Source: Luteimicrobium sp049844995
GTDB taxonomy: Bacteria > Actinomycetota > Actinomycetes > Actinomycetales > Cellulomonadaceae
DNA: 64,000 nucleotides
Assembly (NCBI RefSeq): GCF_049844995.1
Contig: NZ_JBNCMC010000002.1
Coordinates: 620,001-684,000, forward strand
Direction of reading: 5' to 3'
Positions 1 to 7,721 of this stretch are shown here, piece by piece (position 1 is the stretch's first letter; each line of letters begins with the position of its first letter). The notes under the pieces were generated by a model. It ran no database searches. It was not told the DNA's origin and worked only from the letters and a program-made list of their open reading frames with translations. The translations under genes and the position numbers were made by a program.

Positions 1-89
1 CCAAGGTCACCGCTCTCGCGTTCGGCCGCGACCGGCGTCTGCCGATCACGTCCCGCTGGCGCGAGCCCCAGGAAGGGAACCCGTCATGA
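1..89 (+). CDS. nadE: NAD+ synthase, C-terminal end only
   Basis: Only the last 28 codons are inside the window. The frame reads KVTALAFGRDRRLPITSRWR followed by EPQEGNPS and TGA at 87-89. The stretch around AFGRDRRLPIT-RWR matches, from memory, the conserved C-terminus of glutamine-dependent NAD+ synthetase, which makes NAD+ from deamido-NAD+, glutamine and ATP. The stop overlaps the start of panB by four bases (ATGA), so the two genes are probably translated together. The identification rests on this short tail alone. Confidence 0.75.
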   Translation, partial: KVTALAFGRDRRLPITSRWREPQEGNPS

Positions 90-931
90 CCCAGCCCGCA
101 CCGTCCAGCCCGCAGGCGGCCGCCGCGCCCCGCAGGCGCGTGCGCGTCCAGCACCTCGCCGAGGCCAAGGCGCAGGGCCGCCGGCTCACGATGCTCACCG
201 CGTACGACGCCGTGACCGCCCGGATCTTCGACGCCGCGGGCGTGGACATGCTGCTCGTCGGGGACTCGATCGGCGACAACGTGCTGGCCCACGAGAACAC
301 GATCCCGGTCACGGTCGACGAGATGATCCCGCCGGCCCGCGCCGTCGCCCGGACCGCGAAGCACGCGATGGTCGTCGTCGACCTCCCGTTCGGCTCGTAC
401 GAGGACTCGCCGCAGCACGCGTTCGCGACGGCCGTGCGGATGCTCAAGGAGACCGGTGCTCAGGCCGTCAAGCTCGAGGGCGGGCGACGCGTCGCAGCCC
501 ACGTGAAGCTGCTCACCGACTCAGGCATCCCCGTGATCGGGCACCTGGGCTTCACGCCGCAGTCGGAGAACATCCTGGGCGGCCACCGCGTCCAGGGCCG
601 GGGCGACGAGGCGGCCGACGTGCTCTGCGACGACGCGCTCGCGCTCGCCGAGGCCGGCGCCAGCGCCGTCGTGCTCGAGATGGTGCCGGCGCCCGTCGCC
701 GCCCGCGTCACCGAGATCCTCGCGATCCCGACGATCGGCATCGGCGCGGGACCGCACGTCGACGGCCAGGTGCTCGTGTGGACCGACATGGCCGGCATGG
801 GCGACTGGTCGCCACGCTTCGCCAAGCGGTTCGGGCAGGTGGGCGCCGCGCTCGCGGCCGCGGCGTCGTCGTACGTGGACGAGGTCACCTCCGGTGCGTT
901 CCCGCAGGCGGAGCACTCGTTCGAGAGCTGA
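86..931 (+). CDS. panB: 3-methyl-2-oxobutanoate hydroxymethyltransferase (ketopantoate hydroxymethyltransferase)
   Basis: PanB transfers a hydroxymethyl group from 5,10-methylene-tetrahydrofolate to alpha-ketoisovalerate to give ketopantoate, the first committed step of pantothenate and coenzyme A synthesis, in the cytosol. The 281-residue length fits the family. Visible hallmarks are the metal and substrate segments LLVGDSIGDNVLAHENT, VVVDLPFGSYEDSP and AVKLEGG, and the glutamate in VVLEMVPAPVA that acts as general base in the family. Residues 1-20 (rich in P, S and A) are an unconserved leader typical of high-GC actinobacteria. The start codon overlaps the nadE stop, with AGGAAGGGAA as ribosome binding site. 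panC and panD are not in the window. Confidence 0.97.
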   Translation: MTQPAPSSPQAAAAPRRRVRVQHLAEAKAQGRRLTMLTAYDAVTARIFDAAGVDMLLVGDSIGDNVLAHENTIPVTVDEMIPPARAVARTAKHAMVVVDLPFGSYEDSPQHAFATAVRMLKETGAQAVKLEGGRRVAAHVKLLTDSGIPVIGHLGFTPQSENILGGHRVQGRGDEAADVLCDDALALAEAGASAVVLEMVPAPVAARVTEILAIPTIGIGAGPHVDGQVLVWTDMAGMGDWSPRFAKRFGQVGAALAAAASSYVDEVTSGAFPQAEHSFES

Positions 932-950
932 CGGAACTCAGTCGTCCTCG

Positions 951-1151
951 TCAGTCGTCGTCATCGAGGGCCCCGGCGGTCGACCCTTCCTGGCCGTCCC
1001 ACGTCTCGTTGCGCTGCTGCGCGCGCTCGAGCGCGTGGGCGGCCTCCTCCCGCGTGCGGTACGGGCCCATGCGGTGCGTCCAGGACGACGGCTTGCCCTC
1101 CTCCACCTCGCCTGTCTGGGTGTTGAAGTAGTACTCCACGTCCGTGCTCAT
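951..1151 (-). CDS. small conserved actinobacterial protein (SPOR-like, unknown function)
   Basis: This 66-residue protein begins MSTDVEYYFNTQTGEVEEG and continues through KPSSWTHRMGPYRTREEA to an acidic end, DDDD. The pattern of aromatic residues, a TGEVEEG turn, GPY-TREEAA and a helix resembles small actinobacterial proteins often labelled SPOR domain-containing; that label is from memory and the function is unknown. The start was chosen at 1151 because a purine-rich GGGGGAGAA lies just upstream and the homologous core begins there. A much longer frame in the same phase reads through the map gene antisense and is not credible. It is divergent to map, with about 70 bases between the starts. 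Confidence 0.7.
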   Translation of the reverse strand: MSTDVEYYFNTQTGEVEEGKPSSWTHRMGPYRTREEAAHALERAQQRNETWDGQEGSTAGALDDDD

Positions 1152-1220
1152 GGGGGGATTCTCCCCCGCCGCGGAGCCGTCGGCACGCGAGCGCGGCGCC
1201 GGGCTCCGTAGACTCGGGCC

Positions 1221-2135
1221 ATGCCCGTCCCGCCCGCCGCGACGTCCCGCGGACCACGCCCCGCGACGTCGCGGGCCACGACCACCGATCCGCTGGTCCC
1301 CGGGACCGTCTCGCCGCCCCGCAGCGTGCCCGCCTCGATCGCCCGGCCCGAGTACGTCGGCCGGTCCGGCCCGGCGCCGTTCACCGGCAGCGAGACCAAG
1401 ACGGCGGAGACCGTCGAGCGGATCCGCACCGCGAGCCGCATCGCCGCGCAAGCCCTCGAGGAGGTCGGGCGGCACGTCTCTCCCGGCGTGACGACCGACG
1501 AGCTCGACCGCGTCGGCCACGAGTTCCTGCTCGACCACGGCGCGTACCCGTCGACCCTCGGCTACCGCGGCTACCCCAAGTCCGTGTGCACCTCGGTCAA
1601 CGAGGTGATCTGCCACGGCATCCCCGACTCGACCGAGCTCCTCGACGGCGACATCGTCAACGTCGACATCACGGCGTTCGTCGGCCGGGTCCACGGGGAC
1701 ACGAACGCGACGTTCCTCGTGGGCGACGTCGACGACGACTCGCGGCTGCTCGTGGAGCGGACGCGCGAGGCTCTCGCGCGAGGCATCAAGGCCGTCGCTC
1801 CCGGCCGGGAGGTCAACGTCATCGGACGCGTGATCGAGAAGTACGCGGCGCGCTTCGGCTACGGCGTCGTCCGCGACTACACGGGCCACGGGGTCGGCGA
1901 GTCCTTCCACTCCGGCCTCGTGATCCCTCACTACGACGCCGCCCCCGACCACGCGACGCTGATCGAGCCCGGCATGGTCTTCACCATCGAGCCGATGCTG
2001 ACCCTCGGCACCTACGCCTGGGAGGCCTGGGACGACGGTTGGACCGTCGTCACGGCCGACCGGTCGCGCACCGCGCAGTTCGAGCACACCCTCGTCGTCA
2101 CCGACACCGGAGCGGAGATCCTGACCCTGCCATGA
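1221..2135 (+). CDS. map: type I methionyl aminopeptidase (1c class)
   Basis: The enzyme removes the initiator methionine from nascent proteins in the cytosol. The 304-residue sequence has a roughly 40-residue N-terminal extension followed by SVPASIARPEYVGR, the layout of the mycobacterial 1c-type enzyme. Dinuclear metal ligands are visible in NVDITAFVGRVHGDTNATF (two Asp), FTGHGVGESFHSG-like TGHGVGESFHSG (His), TIEPML (Glu) and QFEHTLVVT (Glu). A TAGACT box at 1209-1214 lies six bases before the ATG and there is no Shine-Dalgarno sequence, so the mRNA is probably leaderless. The stop overlaps the ppgK start by four bases (ATGA). A peptide deformylase gene that would act just before it in N-terminal processing is at 51.3 kb. 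Confidence 0.96.
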   Translation: MPVPPAATSRGPRPATSRATTTDPLVPGTVSPPRSVPASIARPEYVGRSGPAPFTGSETKTAETVERIRTASRIAAQALEEVGRHVSPGVTTDELDRVGHEFLLDHGAYPSTLGYRGYPKSVCTSVNEVICHGIPDSTELLDGDIVNVDITAFVGRVHGDTNATFLVGDVDDDSRLLVERTREALARGIKAVAPGREVNVIGRVIEKYAARFGYGVVRDYTGHGVGESFHSGLVIPHYDAAPDHATLIEPGMVFTIEPMLTLGTYAWEAWDDGWTVVTADRSRTAQFEHTLVVTDTGAEILTLP

Positions 2136-2905
2136 CCCACACCACGAAGACCCCCGAGATCGCCATCGGCATCGACGTCGGCGGCACCGGCATCAAGGGC
2201 GCGCCGGTCGACCTCAAGACCGGCGAGTTCGCCGCCGACCGCCTGCGCATCCCCACGCCCGAGAACTCGACCCCGGACGCCGTCGCCGAGATCGTCGCGA
2301 AGATCGTCGACTCGTTCGACCTGCCCGACGCGCCCGTGGGTGTCGCCTTCCCCGGCCCGATCAAGCACGGCGTGGTGACGTTCATCGCGAACCTCGACGA
2401 GTCGTGGACCGGCACCAACCTCGTCAGCGTCATGCACGAGGCGACCGGCCGCACCGTGGCCGCCGTCAACGACGCCGACGCCGCCGGGTACGGCGAGCTC
2501 CACTACGGCGCCGCCCGCAGCACCGAGGGCGTCGTGCTGGTCGCGCCGCTCGGCACGGGGATCGGCTCCGCGCTCTTCGTCGACGGCATCCTGCTGCCCA
2601 ACACCGAGCTCGGCCACCTCGAGATCGACGGGCACGACGCCGAGTCGCGCGCCTCCACCCTCGCCCGCGAGCGGGAGGGCCTGAGCTACGACGAGTGGGC
2701 CGTCCGGCTGCAGCGGTACTTCTCCGTGGTGGAGAACCTGCTGTCGCCCGACCTGATCGTCGTCGGCGGCGGCGTCTCGAAGAGCTGGGAGAAGTTCCTG
2801 CCCCAGCTCCACCTGCGGGCACCGATCGTGCCCGCGGCCCTGCGCAACCGGGCCGGGATCGTCGGCGCCGCGTGGCTCGCCTCCCAGGAGGAGCCGCAGG
2901 ACTAG
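2132..2905 (+). CDS. ppgK: polyphosphate glucokinase
   Basis: PpgK phosphorylates glucose to glucose-6-phosphate using inorganic polyphosphate (and usually ATP), an enzyme characteristic of actinobacteria. The 257-residue protein is a ROK/hexokinase-fold kinase: phosphate-1 motif IGIDVGGTGIKGAPVD near the N-terminus, the catalytic segment VNDADAAGYGE, phosphate-2 motif PLGTGIGSALF, and ELGHLEIDGHDAE in place of the cysteine zinc motif of ROK sugar kinases, as usual for PpgK. The start overlaps the map stop (ATGA), so it is probably co-translated with map. It faces the STAS gene tail to tail across 13 bases. Glucose released by the beta-glucosidase at 58.8 kb would be a natural substrate. Confidence 0.95.
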   Translation: MTHTTKTPEIAIGIDVGGTGIKGAPVDLKTGEFAADRLRIPTPENSTPDAVAEIVAKIVDSFDLPDAPVGVAFPGPIKHGVVTFIANLDESWTGTNLVSVMHEATGRTVAAVNDADAAGYGELHYGAARSTEGVVLVAPLGTGIGSALFVDGILLPNTELGHLEIDGHDAESRASTLAREREGLSYDEWAVRLQRYFSVVENLLSPDLIVVGGGVSKSWEKFLPQLHLRAPIVPAALRNRAGIVGAAWLASQEEPQD

Positions 2906-2918
2906 GGCCGCCGGCGGC

Positions 2919-3251
2919 TCAGGCGGCGCGGACGAACAGGTCCCGCACACCCAGCATGTCGAGGACCTCGACGATCACCGGGGGCGGGTTGCGCAGCGTC
3001 ACGTCGAGCCCCTCGTCGTGGCCGATCGTCACGAACTGCACGAGGAACGCGATCCCTGTCGAGTCCGCGAACGTGACCTCCGACGCGTCGATCACGACGG
3101 GCAGGTCGCGCTCGAGGGTGTTGGCGAGCGCGGCGCTCGCCTCCGCACGCAGGGCGACGTCGATCTCGCCCTTCAGGACGACGATCGTTCGTCCCGGCTC
3201 CTCGGCCAGGGCGATCGTCCCCGTCGCCACCACACCGCTCGTTCCGACCAC
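2919..3251 (-). CDS. STAS-domain anti-sigma factor antagonist
   Basis: A 110-residue single STAS domain protein of the SpoIIAA/RsbV type. Such proteins are phosphorylated on a conserved serine by an anti-sigma kinase and, when dephosphorylated, release an alternative sigma factor. The strand GRTIVVLKGEIDVALRAEAS, the conserved VVIDASEVTFADSTGIAFLV and the C-terminal LRNPPPVIVEVLDMLGVRDL are all as expected. The likely phosphorylation site is the Ser of ADSTG. No anti-sigma kinase or sigma factor gene is adjacent, so the partner must be elsewhere. The gene stands alone, tail to tail with ppgK. Confidence 0.9.
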   Translation of the reverse strand: MVGTSGVVATGTIALAEEPGRTIVVLKGEIDVALRAEASAALANTLERDLPVVIDASEVTFADSTGIAFLVQFVTIGHDEGLDVTLRNPPPVIVEVLDMLGVRDLFVRAA

Positions 3252-3487
3252 GCAGACCCGACCTCACTCCCTGTGCACGACGCCTCGTTGCGTCCACCGG
3301 CGGCAGGTCCCCTGATCCCACGCGCTGACCGGTGCGTGCGACGAGGCTAACCCAGACGCGCCCCGATGTGTAATCCCCGTGGCGGAGTCTTTACCGTCCC
3401 GACACGAAGAGCGTCGTCCCGACACATGGGAGCAACCTGGCGCGAGTCTGGGAACGCCCTGGCAACATGGCAGCGCCGACGTCGAGG

Positions 3488-3862
3488 TCAGACTCCCGTC
3501 ACCTCGGGCGGCGTGCCTCCGGGCTGCGAGGAGAGGAGTCCGTCCAGGTCGCCCACGAGAGCCGCGAGGCGGCGTGCAGCGGCATCGTAGGTCACCGAGT
3601 CGTCGACGACGGCATACCCGTGGGCGAGGACGTTCCGCATACCGATGATCCGGTTGACGTCGGTGACGCGAGCCGCCGTCGCCGGGTCCGCCTTGCGAAG
3701 GTTGTTGAGCGCCTCGCCGAGGATCTCGAGCTGGCGCTCGACTGCCGACCGGCGCAGGTCGTCCGCGACGTACTCCGCCTCCCCCACTCCGTCGACGAAG
3801 GCCATCGCTAGCTCAGCGGCGCGGCGGGCATCCCAGACGAACGCCGCCGACTCAGGCTGCAT
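3488..3862 (-). CDS. HEPN-domain toxin of an MNT/HEPN (HepT-type) toxin-antitoxin pair
   Basis: A 124-residue DUF86/HepT-like protein. The HEPN hallmark R-x4-H-x-Y is present as RNVLAHGY at residues 76-83 and is preceded by a conserved helix EILGEALNNL. HEPN proteins of this type are RNases; characterised HepT toxins are inactivated when the partner MNT protein adds AMP to the tyrosine of the motif. The start at 3862 overlaps the 3' end of the MNT gene by 11 bases; a frame extension to 3898 would add 12 residues lying wholly inside the MNT gene. Antitoxin-first order and overlap are the classical arrangement. Confidence 0.88.
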   Translation of the reverse strand: MQPESAAFVWDARRAAELAMAFVDGVGEAEYVADDLRRSAVERQLEILGEALNNLRKADPATAARVTDVNRIIGMRNVLAHGYAVVDDSVTYDAAARRLAALVGDLDGLLSSQPGGTPPEVTGV

Positions 3863-4157
3863 ACAGAAGCTCCGCCCGAGCGCCGGCAGAGGCTGCAAAG
3901 TAGGGATTGCGGACCGCGTCGCTCATCACGAGATCCACCTCGCGTCCGACGAGCGCCTCCAGGTCCTCCTTGAGATCGAAGTACCTGTCGAAGGGATGGT
4001 CGGCGCCGGGCTCGAACTCCACGAGAAAGTCGTAGTCGCTGCACAGGGGGTTGAAGCCACCGGAGACTGCCGATCCGAAGAGCCGGAGACGGCGAACGCC
4101 GTGCGCGGCGCAGATGCGTGCCAACCGGTCGCGATCAAGTGACAGCGTCGCCTCCAT
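3852..4157 (-). CDS. MNT-domain minimal nucleotidyltransferase antitoxin (MntA-type)
   Basis: A 101-residue minimal nucleotidyltransferase. The signature GS (residues 28-29) followed by DYD (Asp 41 and 43) is present as LFGSAVSGG-FNPLCSDYDFLVEF, and the third acidic residue sits in REVDLV (Asp 75). In described MNT/HEPN pairs this protein neutralises the HEPN RNase by AMPylating a tyrosine. A TAGGAT box (complement of 4165-4170) lies seven bases before the ATG with no Shine-Dalgarno sequence, so transcription probably starts at the start codon. It is upstream of and overlaps the HEPN gene. Loci like this are frequently gained or lost between strains. Confidence 0.88.
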   Translation of the reverse strand: MEATLSLDRDRLARICAAHGVRRLRLFGSAVSGGFNPLCSDYDFLVEFEPGADHPFDRYFDLKEDLEALVGREVDLVMSDAVRNPYFAASAGARAELLYAA

Positions 4158-4219
4158 GGGCCTGATCCTATCGACGCCCCGCCAGGAAGGGCACGGTCGC
4201 GGCGATCCGGACGCCGAGA

Positions 4220-4627
4220 GTGCGGACGAGTCGGTCTGTACGCCGGGTTCTGTCCCCGCGCGCGGTTGCCCCCGCGCGGGTGACGGCCATCCATCTAGGA
4301 CGCACGTTGCCGTGCGTCTCGAGCGGTCTACCCGGGAGCTCGGGCGGGCCGCCCTCGAACGCTCCCTGTCTGACCTTGCTCCAGGTGGGGTTTACCGAGC
4401 CGCACCGGTCACCCGGCACGCTGGTGGTCTCTTACACCACCGTTTCACCCTTACCGCGTGTCGGGGTCGAAACCCCAGCCCGTGGCGGTCTGATTTCTGT
4501 GGCACTGTCCCGCGGGTCACCCCGGGTGGGCGTTACCCATCACCTTGCCCTTCGGAGCCCGGACGTTCCTCGGCACTACCAGGCATGAGCCCAGCGGTGA
4601 CGCGGCCGCCCGACCGACTCGTCCGCG
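4220..4627 (-). ncRNA. rnpB: RNase P RNA, bacterial class A
   Basis: On the minus strand the sequence carries the universal RNase P core: GAGGAACGTCCGGGCTCC near the 5' end, CAGTGCCACAGAAA, GGTAAGGGTGAAACGGTGG followed by TGTAAGAGACCACC, GGTAAACCCC, AGATGGATGGCCG and ACAGAACCCGGCGTACAG at the 3' end. The two ends pair perfectly over 15 bases (complement of 4612-4626 with complement of 4222-4236), giving helix P1. The RNA is the catalytic subunit that trims the 5' leader of tRNA precursors. The GGTAAACCCC and TGTAAGAGACC elements are type A features. Boundaries are placed at the P1 helix and could be off by a few bases. Confidence 0.97.
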
Positions 4628-4654
4628 CGCTCAGCCTACCGGGTGCCTCGCGCG

Positions 4655-5038
4655 TCAGACGTCGACGCGGTAGTTCAGCGCGAGCTCGTCGCCGGCCCGG
4701 CCGCGGATCCCCCAGTTCCCCTGGGGCGACTCGAGGATGACGACCTCGAGGTCGTCCGCCGGCAGGTCGAACCGGGGGGCGACGTCGTCGAACAGCGCAC
4801 GGACGAGCGCGCGCTTGGCCTCGTCGCTGCGGCCGGTGAAGCACACGACCTCGACCACGAGGTACGCGTCGCCGCGCGGGGCGACGAGGTCGTCGTCGTC
4901 GAGCCACAGGAAGCGCTGGAACCGCTTCTCCGCCGGCAGCTGCCACGTGCGGACGAGAGCGTCGTGCAGCGCGTCCGACAGGTCGTCGCGGCGGTGCGCC
5001 CATGCCGAGCGCCGTCCGTACACCTTCACCTGGGCCAT
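4655..5038 (-). CDS. tautomerase-family protein
   Basis: A 127-residue cytosolic protein beginning MAQVKVYGRRSAWAHRRDDL. Its pattern (an N-terminal beta strand, a helix DALHDALVRTWQLP, FLWLDDDDLVAPRGDAYLVVEVVCFTGR, then KRALVRALFDDVAPRFDLPADDLEVVILESPQGNWGIRG) resembles the Tautomerase_2 branch of the 4-oxalocrotonate tautomerase superfamily, where a second beta-alpha-beta unit follows the first. There is no Pro-1 at the mature N-terminus (residue 2 is Ala), so catalytic tautomerase activity is uncertain. A TAGGGT box six bases before the ATG and no Shine-Dalgarno sequence suggest a leaderless message. It follows rnpB on the same strand. Confidence 0.75.
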   Translation of the reverse strand: MAQVKVYGRRSAWAHRRDDLSDALHDALVRTWQLPAEKRFQRFLWLDDDDLVAPRGDAYLVVEVVCFTGRSDEAKRALVRALFDDVAPRFDLPADDLEVVILESPQGNWGIRGRAGDELALNYRVDV

Positions 5039-5306
5039 CGCCCGACCCTAGCGGCACCGGCCGTCAGGAACCACGACGTCGCCGACGGAGCAGTCGAACC
5101 AGCTCGCGCCAGGGTTCGACGGTCTCCCTGCGCAGGACCATCCGGAACGAGCGGACAGGCGTCCGCGGCTCACCCGGACGACGGCGGTGCCGCCCAACAG
5201 GCTCGGATCCGGGCTCGGTCGACGTCACCCCGCGCATGCTAGTAGCCGGCGTCGAGGGCGCCGGCATCGATTCCGGCCGGGCTCCACCACCGCCTAGGCT
5301 GACCGG

Positions 5307-6113
5307 GTGCTCGTCCTGCTCCCGCCGTCCGAGGGGAAGACCGCGCCCGCGACGGGCGACGCCGTCGACCTCAGCCTGCTGACCTCGCCCGAGCTGACGG
5401 AGCACCGCGAGCGGGTGCTCGACGCACTGGCGCGGGTCAGCGCCCAGCCGGACGCGCTCGACGTGCTGCACGTCGGGGCCTCGCTGGCGGAAGAGGTGCG
5501 GCGCGGCGCCACGATCCGCGAGCAGCCGGCCTCGCCGGCGGCCCACGTGTACACCGGCGTCCTCTACGCGGCGGCGGGGCTGGCCTCCGCCCACGACGAC
5601 GCAGCGTCGGACCGCGCACGGCTGGACGACGTCCGGGTCGTGAGCGCGCTCTGGGGCGTCGTCGCACCGTCGGACCTCATCCCGGCCTACCGACTGTCGA
5701 TGGGGGTCGACCTGCCCGGCGTCGGGCCGCTCGCCCGGTCCTGGCGCGAGCCGCTCGCGAAGGCGCTCGACGCGCGGGCGGAGGGCGACGTCGTCGTCGA
5801 CTGCCGATCAGCGACCTACGCCGCGGCGTGGAGGCCGCCGACGTCGGCGGTGCATGTGCCCGTCACCGTGCTGCGCGAGCACGCCGGGAGGCGCGCCGTC
5901 GTGTCGCACCACGCGAAGCACACGCGCGGCGTCCTGGTCGGGCACCTGCTGCGGCGCGAGGGGGCGCCCCCGACGACGGCCGAGGGCCTCCTCGACGCCG
6001 CGCGCGAGCTCGTGGGCACCACGGTCGACCGGCGGCGGGTCGTCGCGGCCGAGCTCGTCCCCGGGGCGCGCGGATCGCTCCGGCTCGAGCTCGTGGTCGT
6101 CGACGCCCCCTGA
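5307..6113 (+). CDS. yaaA: YaaA-family peroxide stress protein
   Basis: A 268-residue member of the YaaA/DUF328 family, which in E. coli limits intracellular iron during hydrogen peroxide stress and binds DNA. The N-terminal LVLLPPSEGKT is the family signature; LYAAAGLASA, VVSALWGVVAPSDLIPAYRLSMG and VVDCRSATYAAAW are further conserved blocks, and VSHHAKHTRGVLVGHLL is the conserved C-terminal basic region. The start is GTG with a TAGGCT box at 5295-5300 six bases upstream, so probably leaderless. It converges on the histidine phosphatase gene, with two palindromic elements in between. Confidence 0.93.
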   Translation: MLVLLPPSEGKTAPATGDAVDLSLLTSPELTEHRERVLDALARVSAQPDALDVLHVGASLAEEVRRGATIREQPASPAAHVYTGVLYAAAGLASAHDDAASDRARLDDVRVVSALWGVVAPSDLIPAYRLSMGVDLPGVGPLARSWREPLAKALDARAEGDVVVDCRSATYAAAWRPPTSAVHVPVTVLREHAGRRAVVSHHAKHTRGVLVGHLLRREGAPPTTAEGLLDAARELVGTTVDRRRVVAAELVPGARGSLRLELVVVDAP

Positions 6114-6120
6114 CCGGACT

Positions 6121-6224
6121 TGTCAGAAGCTGGTGAGGCCCGAGTCTCATCAGGTTCTGACACAGACCCGTGCAGCCCGTGCTGTCAGAACCCGATGAGG
6201 GTCGAGGCTCCCGAGGTTCTGACA
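6121..6224. repeat. two tandem 42-bp palindromic elements between convergent genes
   Basis: Two related imperfect palindromes lie at 6121-6162 and 6183-6224. Both begin TGTCAGAA and end TTCTGACA, and both centre on a sequence with CGAG. The outer eight bases are perfectly paired in each and further pairing (for example GGTGAG with CTCATC in the first) extends the stems. They fill most of the gap between yaaA and the phosphatase gene, which converge, so bidirectional termination is the simplest role. The sequence similarity of the two copies and the exact 62-base period also suggest a REP-like family. Confidence 0.8.
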
Positions 6225-6235
6225 GGTCGCGGACG

Positions 6236-6955
6236 TCAGAGGTCCGGCGGACAGCCGACGACCGTCGCCTCGGTCTCGTCGTCGGGCCACAGCCGCAGGA
6301 TCGTCACGGACGCGGGCGTGATGCGCGTCTTGGTCCACTGGGACGACGGCGAGCCGAACGCGCGGCCGACCGCCGCCCGGACTGCCATCGCGTGCGTGAC
6401 GACGACGACGGTGCGCCCGGTGCCCTCGTCGCGCAGCGCCCGCAGCCCGTCCCAGACCCGCTCGCCGACGTCGACGAGCGACTCCCCGCCGGGCGCCGCG
6501 ACGTCGCCACCCTGGTAGAAGCGCTGCAGCCACCCGGGGTCGCGCTCCTCGACGTCGGGGAAGCGCAGGCCCTCGTACGCGCCGAAGTGGATCTCCGCGA
6601 AGCGCGCGTCGGTCCGCACGGGAACCCCGAGCCGGCGCCCGACGGCGGCTGCGGTCTCCTGCGTCCGCACGATCGGGGACGCCACCACCGCGGACGCGCG
6701 GGGCAGGTCCGTCCACGCGGTGCGCCCGATCCGGTGCACGAGGTCCGCGGCCTGGGCGGCCTGCACGCGCCCGGCGGCGGTGAGCGACGGGCCGGGCTCG
6801 CCGGAGCCCGAGAACGCGCCCGCCACGGTCATCTCCGTCACGCCGTGGCGCACGAGAGCCACGGTGAGCGGCTCGGCGTCGTCGAAGCGGACGGTCACGC
6901 CGGACGGCCGCCGGGGCGCGGCGTCACCGGCAGCGGCCTCGGACGCGCTGCTCAC
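6236..6955 (-). CDS. histidine phosphatase family protein
   Basis: A 239-residue phosphoglycerate mutase-like phosphatase. The catalytic motif is LVRHGVTE (nucleophilic His after Arg), the second histidine is in VVVTHAMAVRAA, and the acid region is FAEIHFGAYEGL. In many actinobacteria the same domain is the C-terminal half of a bifunctional RNase H/acid phosphatase encoded beside the same zinc-ribbon and Nif3 genes; here the RNase H half is absent. The start was set at GTG 6955, which overlaps the stop of the upstream gene (GTGA). This is the last gene of a three-gene operon. Confidence 0.88.
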   Translation of the reverse strand: MSSASEAAAGDAAPRRPSGVTVRFDDAEPLTVALVRHGVTEMTVAGAFSGSGEPGPSLTAAGRVQAAQAADLVHRIGRTAWTDLPRASAVVASPIVRTQETAAAVGRRLGVPVRTDARFAEIHFGAYEGLRFPDVEERDPGWLQRFYQGGDVAAPGGESLVDVGERVWDGLRALRDEGTGRTVVVVTHAMAVRAAVGRAFGSPSSQWTKTRITPASVTILRLWPDDETEATVVGCPPDL

Positions 6956-7701
6956 GCGGGCTGCCCGGCGGGCTCGACGCGGACCAGGATCCGGCCGCAC
7001 TCCTCGCAGCGCACGATCTCGTCGGGCCCCTTGCCGGCGATCGCCCGCAGGTCCCCGGGGTTGAGCTCGAGGCGGCAGCCCTCGCAGCGGCGACCGCGCA
7101 GCGCGGCAGCGCCGAGGCCCCCGCTCTGCGCGCGCACCCGGTCGTAGAGCGCGAGCAGGCCGGCGTCGAGGCCGTCGACCGTCTTCTCGCGGTCCGTGCG
7201 CACCTGCACGACCGTCTCGTCGATGTCCCCGACCTCTGCCGCGCGCTCCGCCTCGGCCGACTCCTTCTCGGCTACCAGCTGGGCGTGGGCCGACTCGAGC
7301 TCCGCGAGCGCCGACTCGTGCGCCTCGAGGCGCTCCATGACGTCGAGCTCGACCTCCTCGAGCGTCCCCTGGCGCCGGGCGAGGCTCGCGAGCTCGGCGA
7401 CGAGCGCCTGCGCGTCCTTCGCCCCCACGGCGCCCGAGTCGAGGCGCTGCTGGTCGCGGGCCGCGCGCGTCCGGACCTGCTCGACGTCCTGCTCGGCCTT
7501 CGCGACCTCGCGCCGCAGGTCCTCGGCGGCCGTCCGCGACTGGACGAGCGACGTGTGGACATCGGCGAGCCGGCTCTCCACCTCGGCGACCTTCGCGATC
7601 GCGGGGGACGCCGCACGACGGTGCGCGAGCTGCTGAAGCCGCGTGTCGAGGGCCTGGACGTCGAGGAGGCGGAGCTGGTCGGACGCAGGAGCAGTGGCCA
7701 C
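6952..7701 (-). CDS. coiled-coil protein with C-terminal C4 zinc ribbon
   Basis: A 249-residue protein with a long coiled coil (about residues 5-185, rich in E, A, R, L and Q heptads) and a C-terminal zinc ribbon in which RRCEGCRLELNPGDL and VRCEECGRILV supply two CxxC pairs. This is the conserved actinobacterial/chlamydial zf-RING_7 family; a structural, nucleic-acid-binding role has been proposed but the function is not established. Start is GTG with AAAGGA upstream. It lies 20 bases after the Nif3 gene and overlaps the phosphatase gene, a conserved order in actinobacteria. Confidence 0.92.
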   Translation of the reverse strand: MATAPASDQLRLLDVQALDTRLQQLAHRRAASPAIAKVAEVESRLADVHTSLVQSRTAAEDLRREVAKAEQDVEQVRTRAARDQQRLDSGAVGAKDAQALVAELASLARRQGTLEEVELDVMERLEAHESALAELESAHAQLVAEKESAEAERAAEVGDIDETVVQVRTDREKTVDGLDAGLLALYDRVRAQSGGLGAAALRGRRCEGCRLELNPGDLRAIAGKGPDEIVRCEECGRILVRVEPAGQPA

Positions 7702-7721
7702 AACGGTCCTTTCGGGACGGA

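Noticed and set aside
5064..5158. Short minus-strand frame ending RRRRRGS between the tautomerase-like gene and yaaA.
   Set aside because: No ribosome binding site, and the arginine-rich content is what GC-rich non-coding DNA gives.
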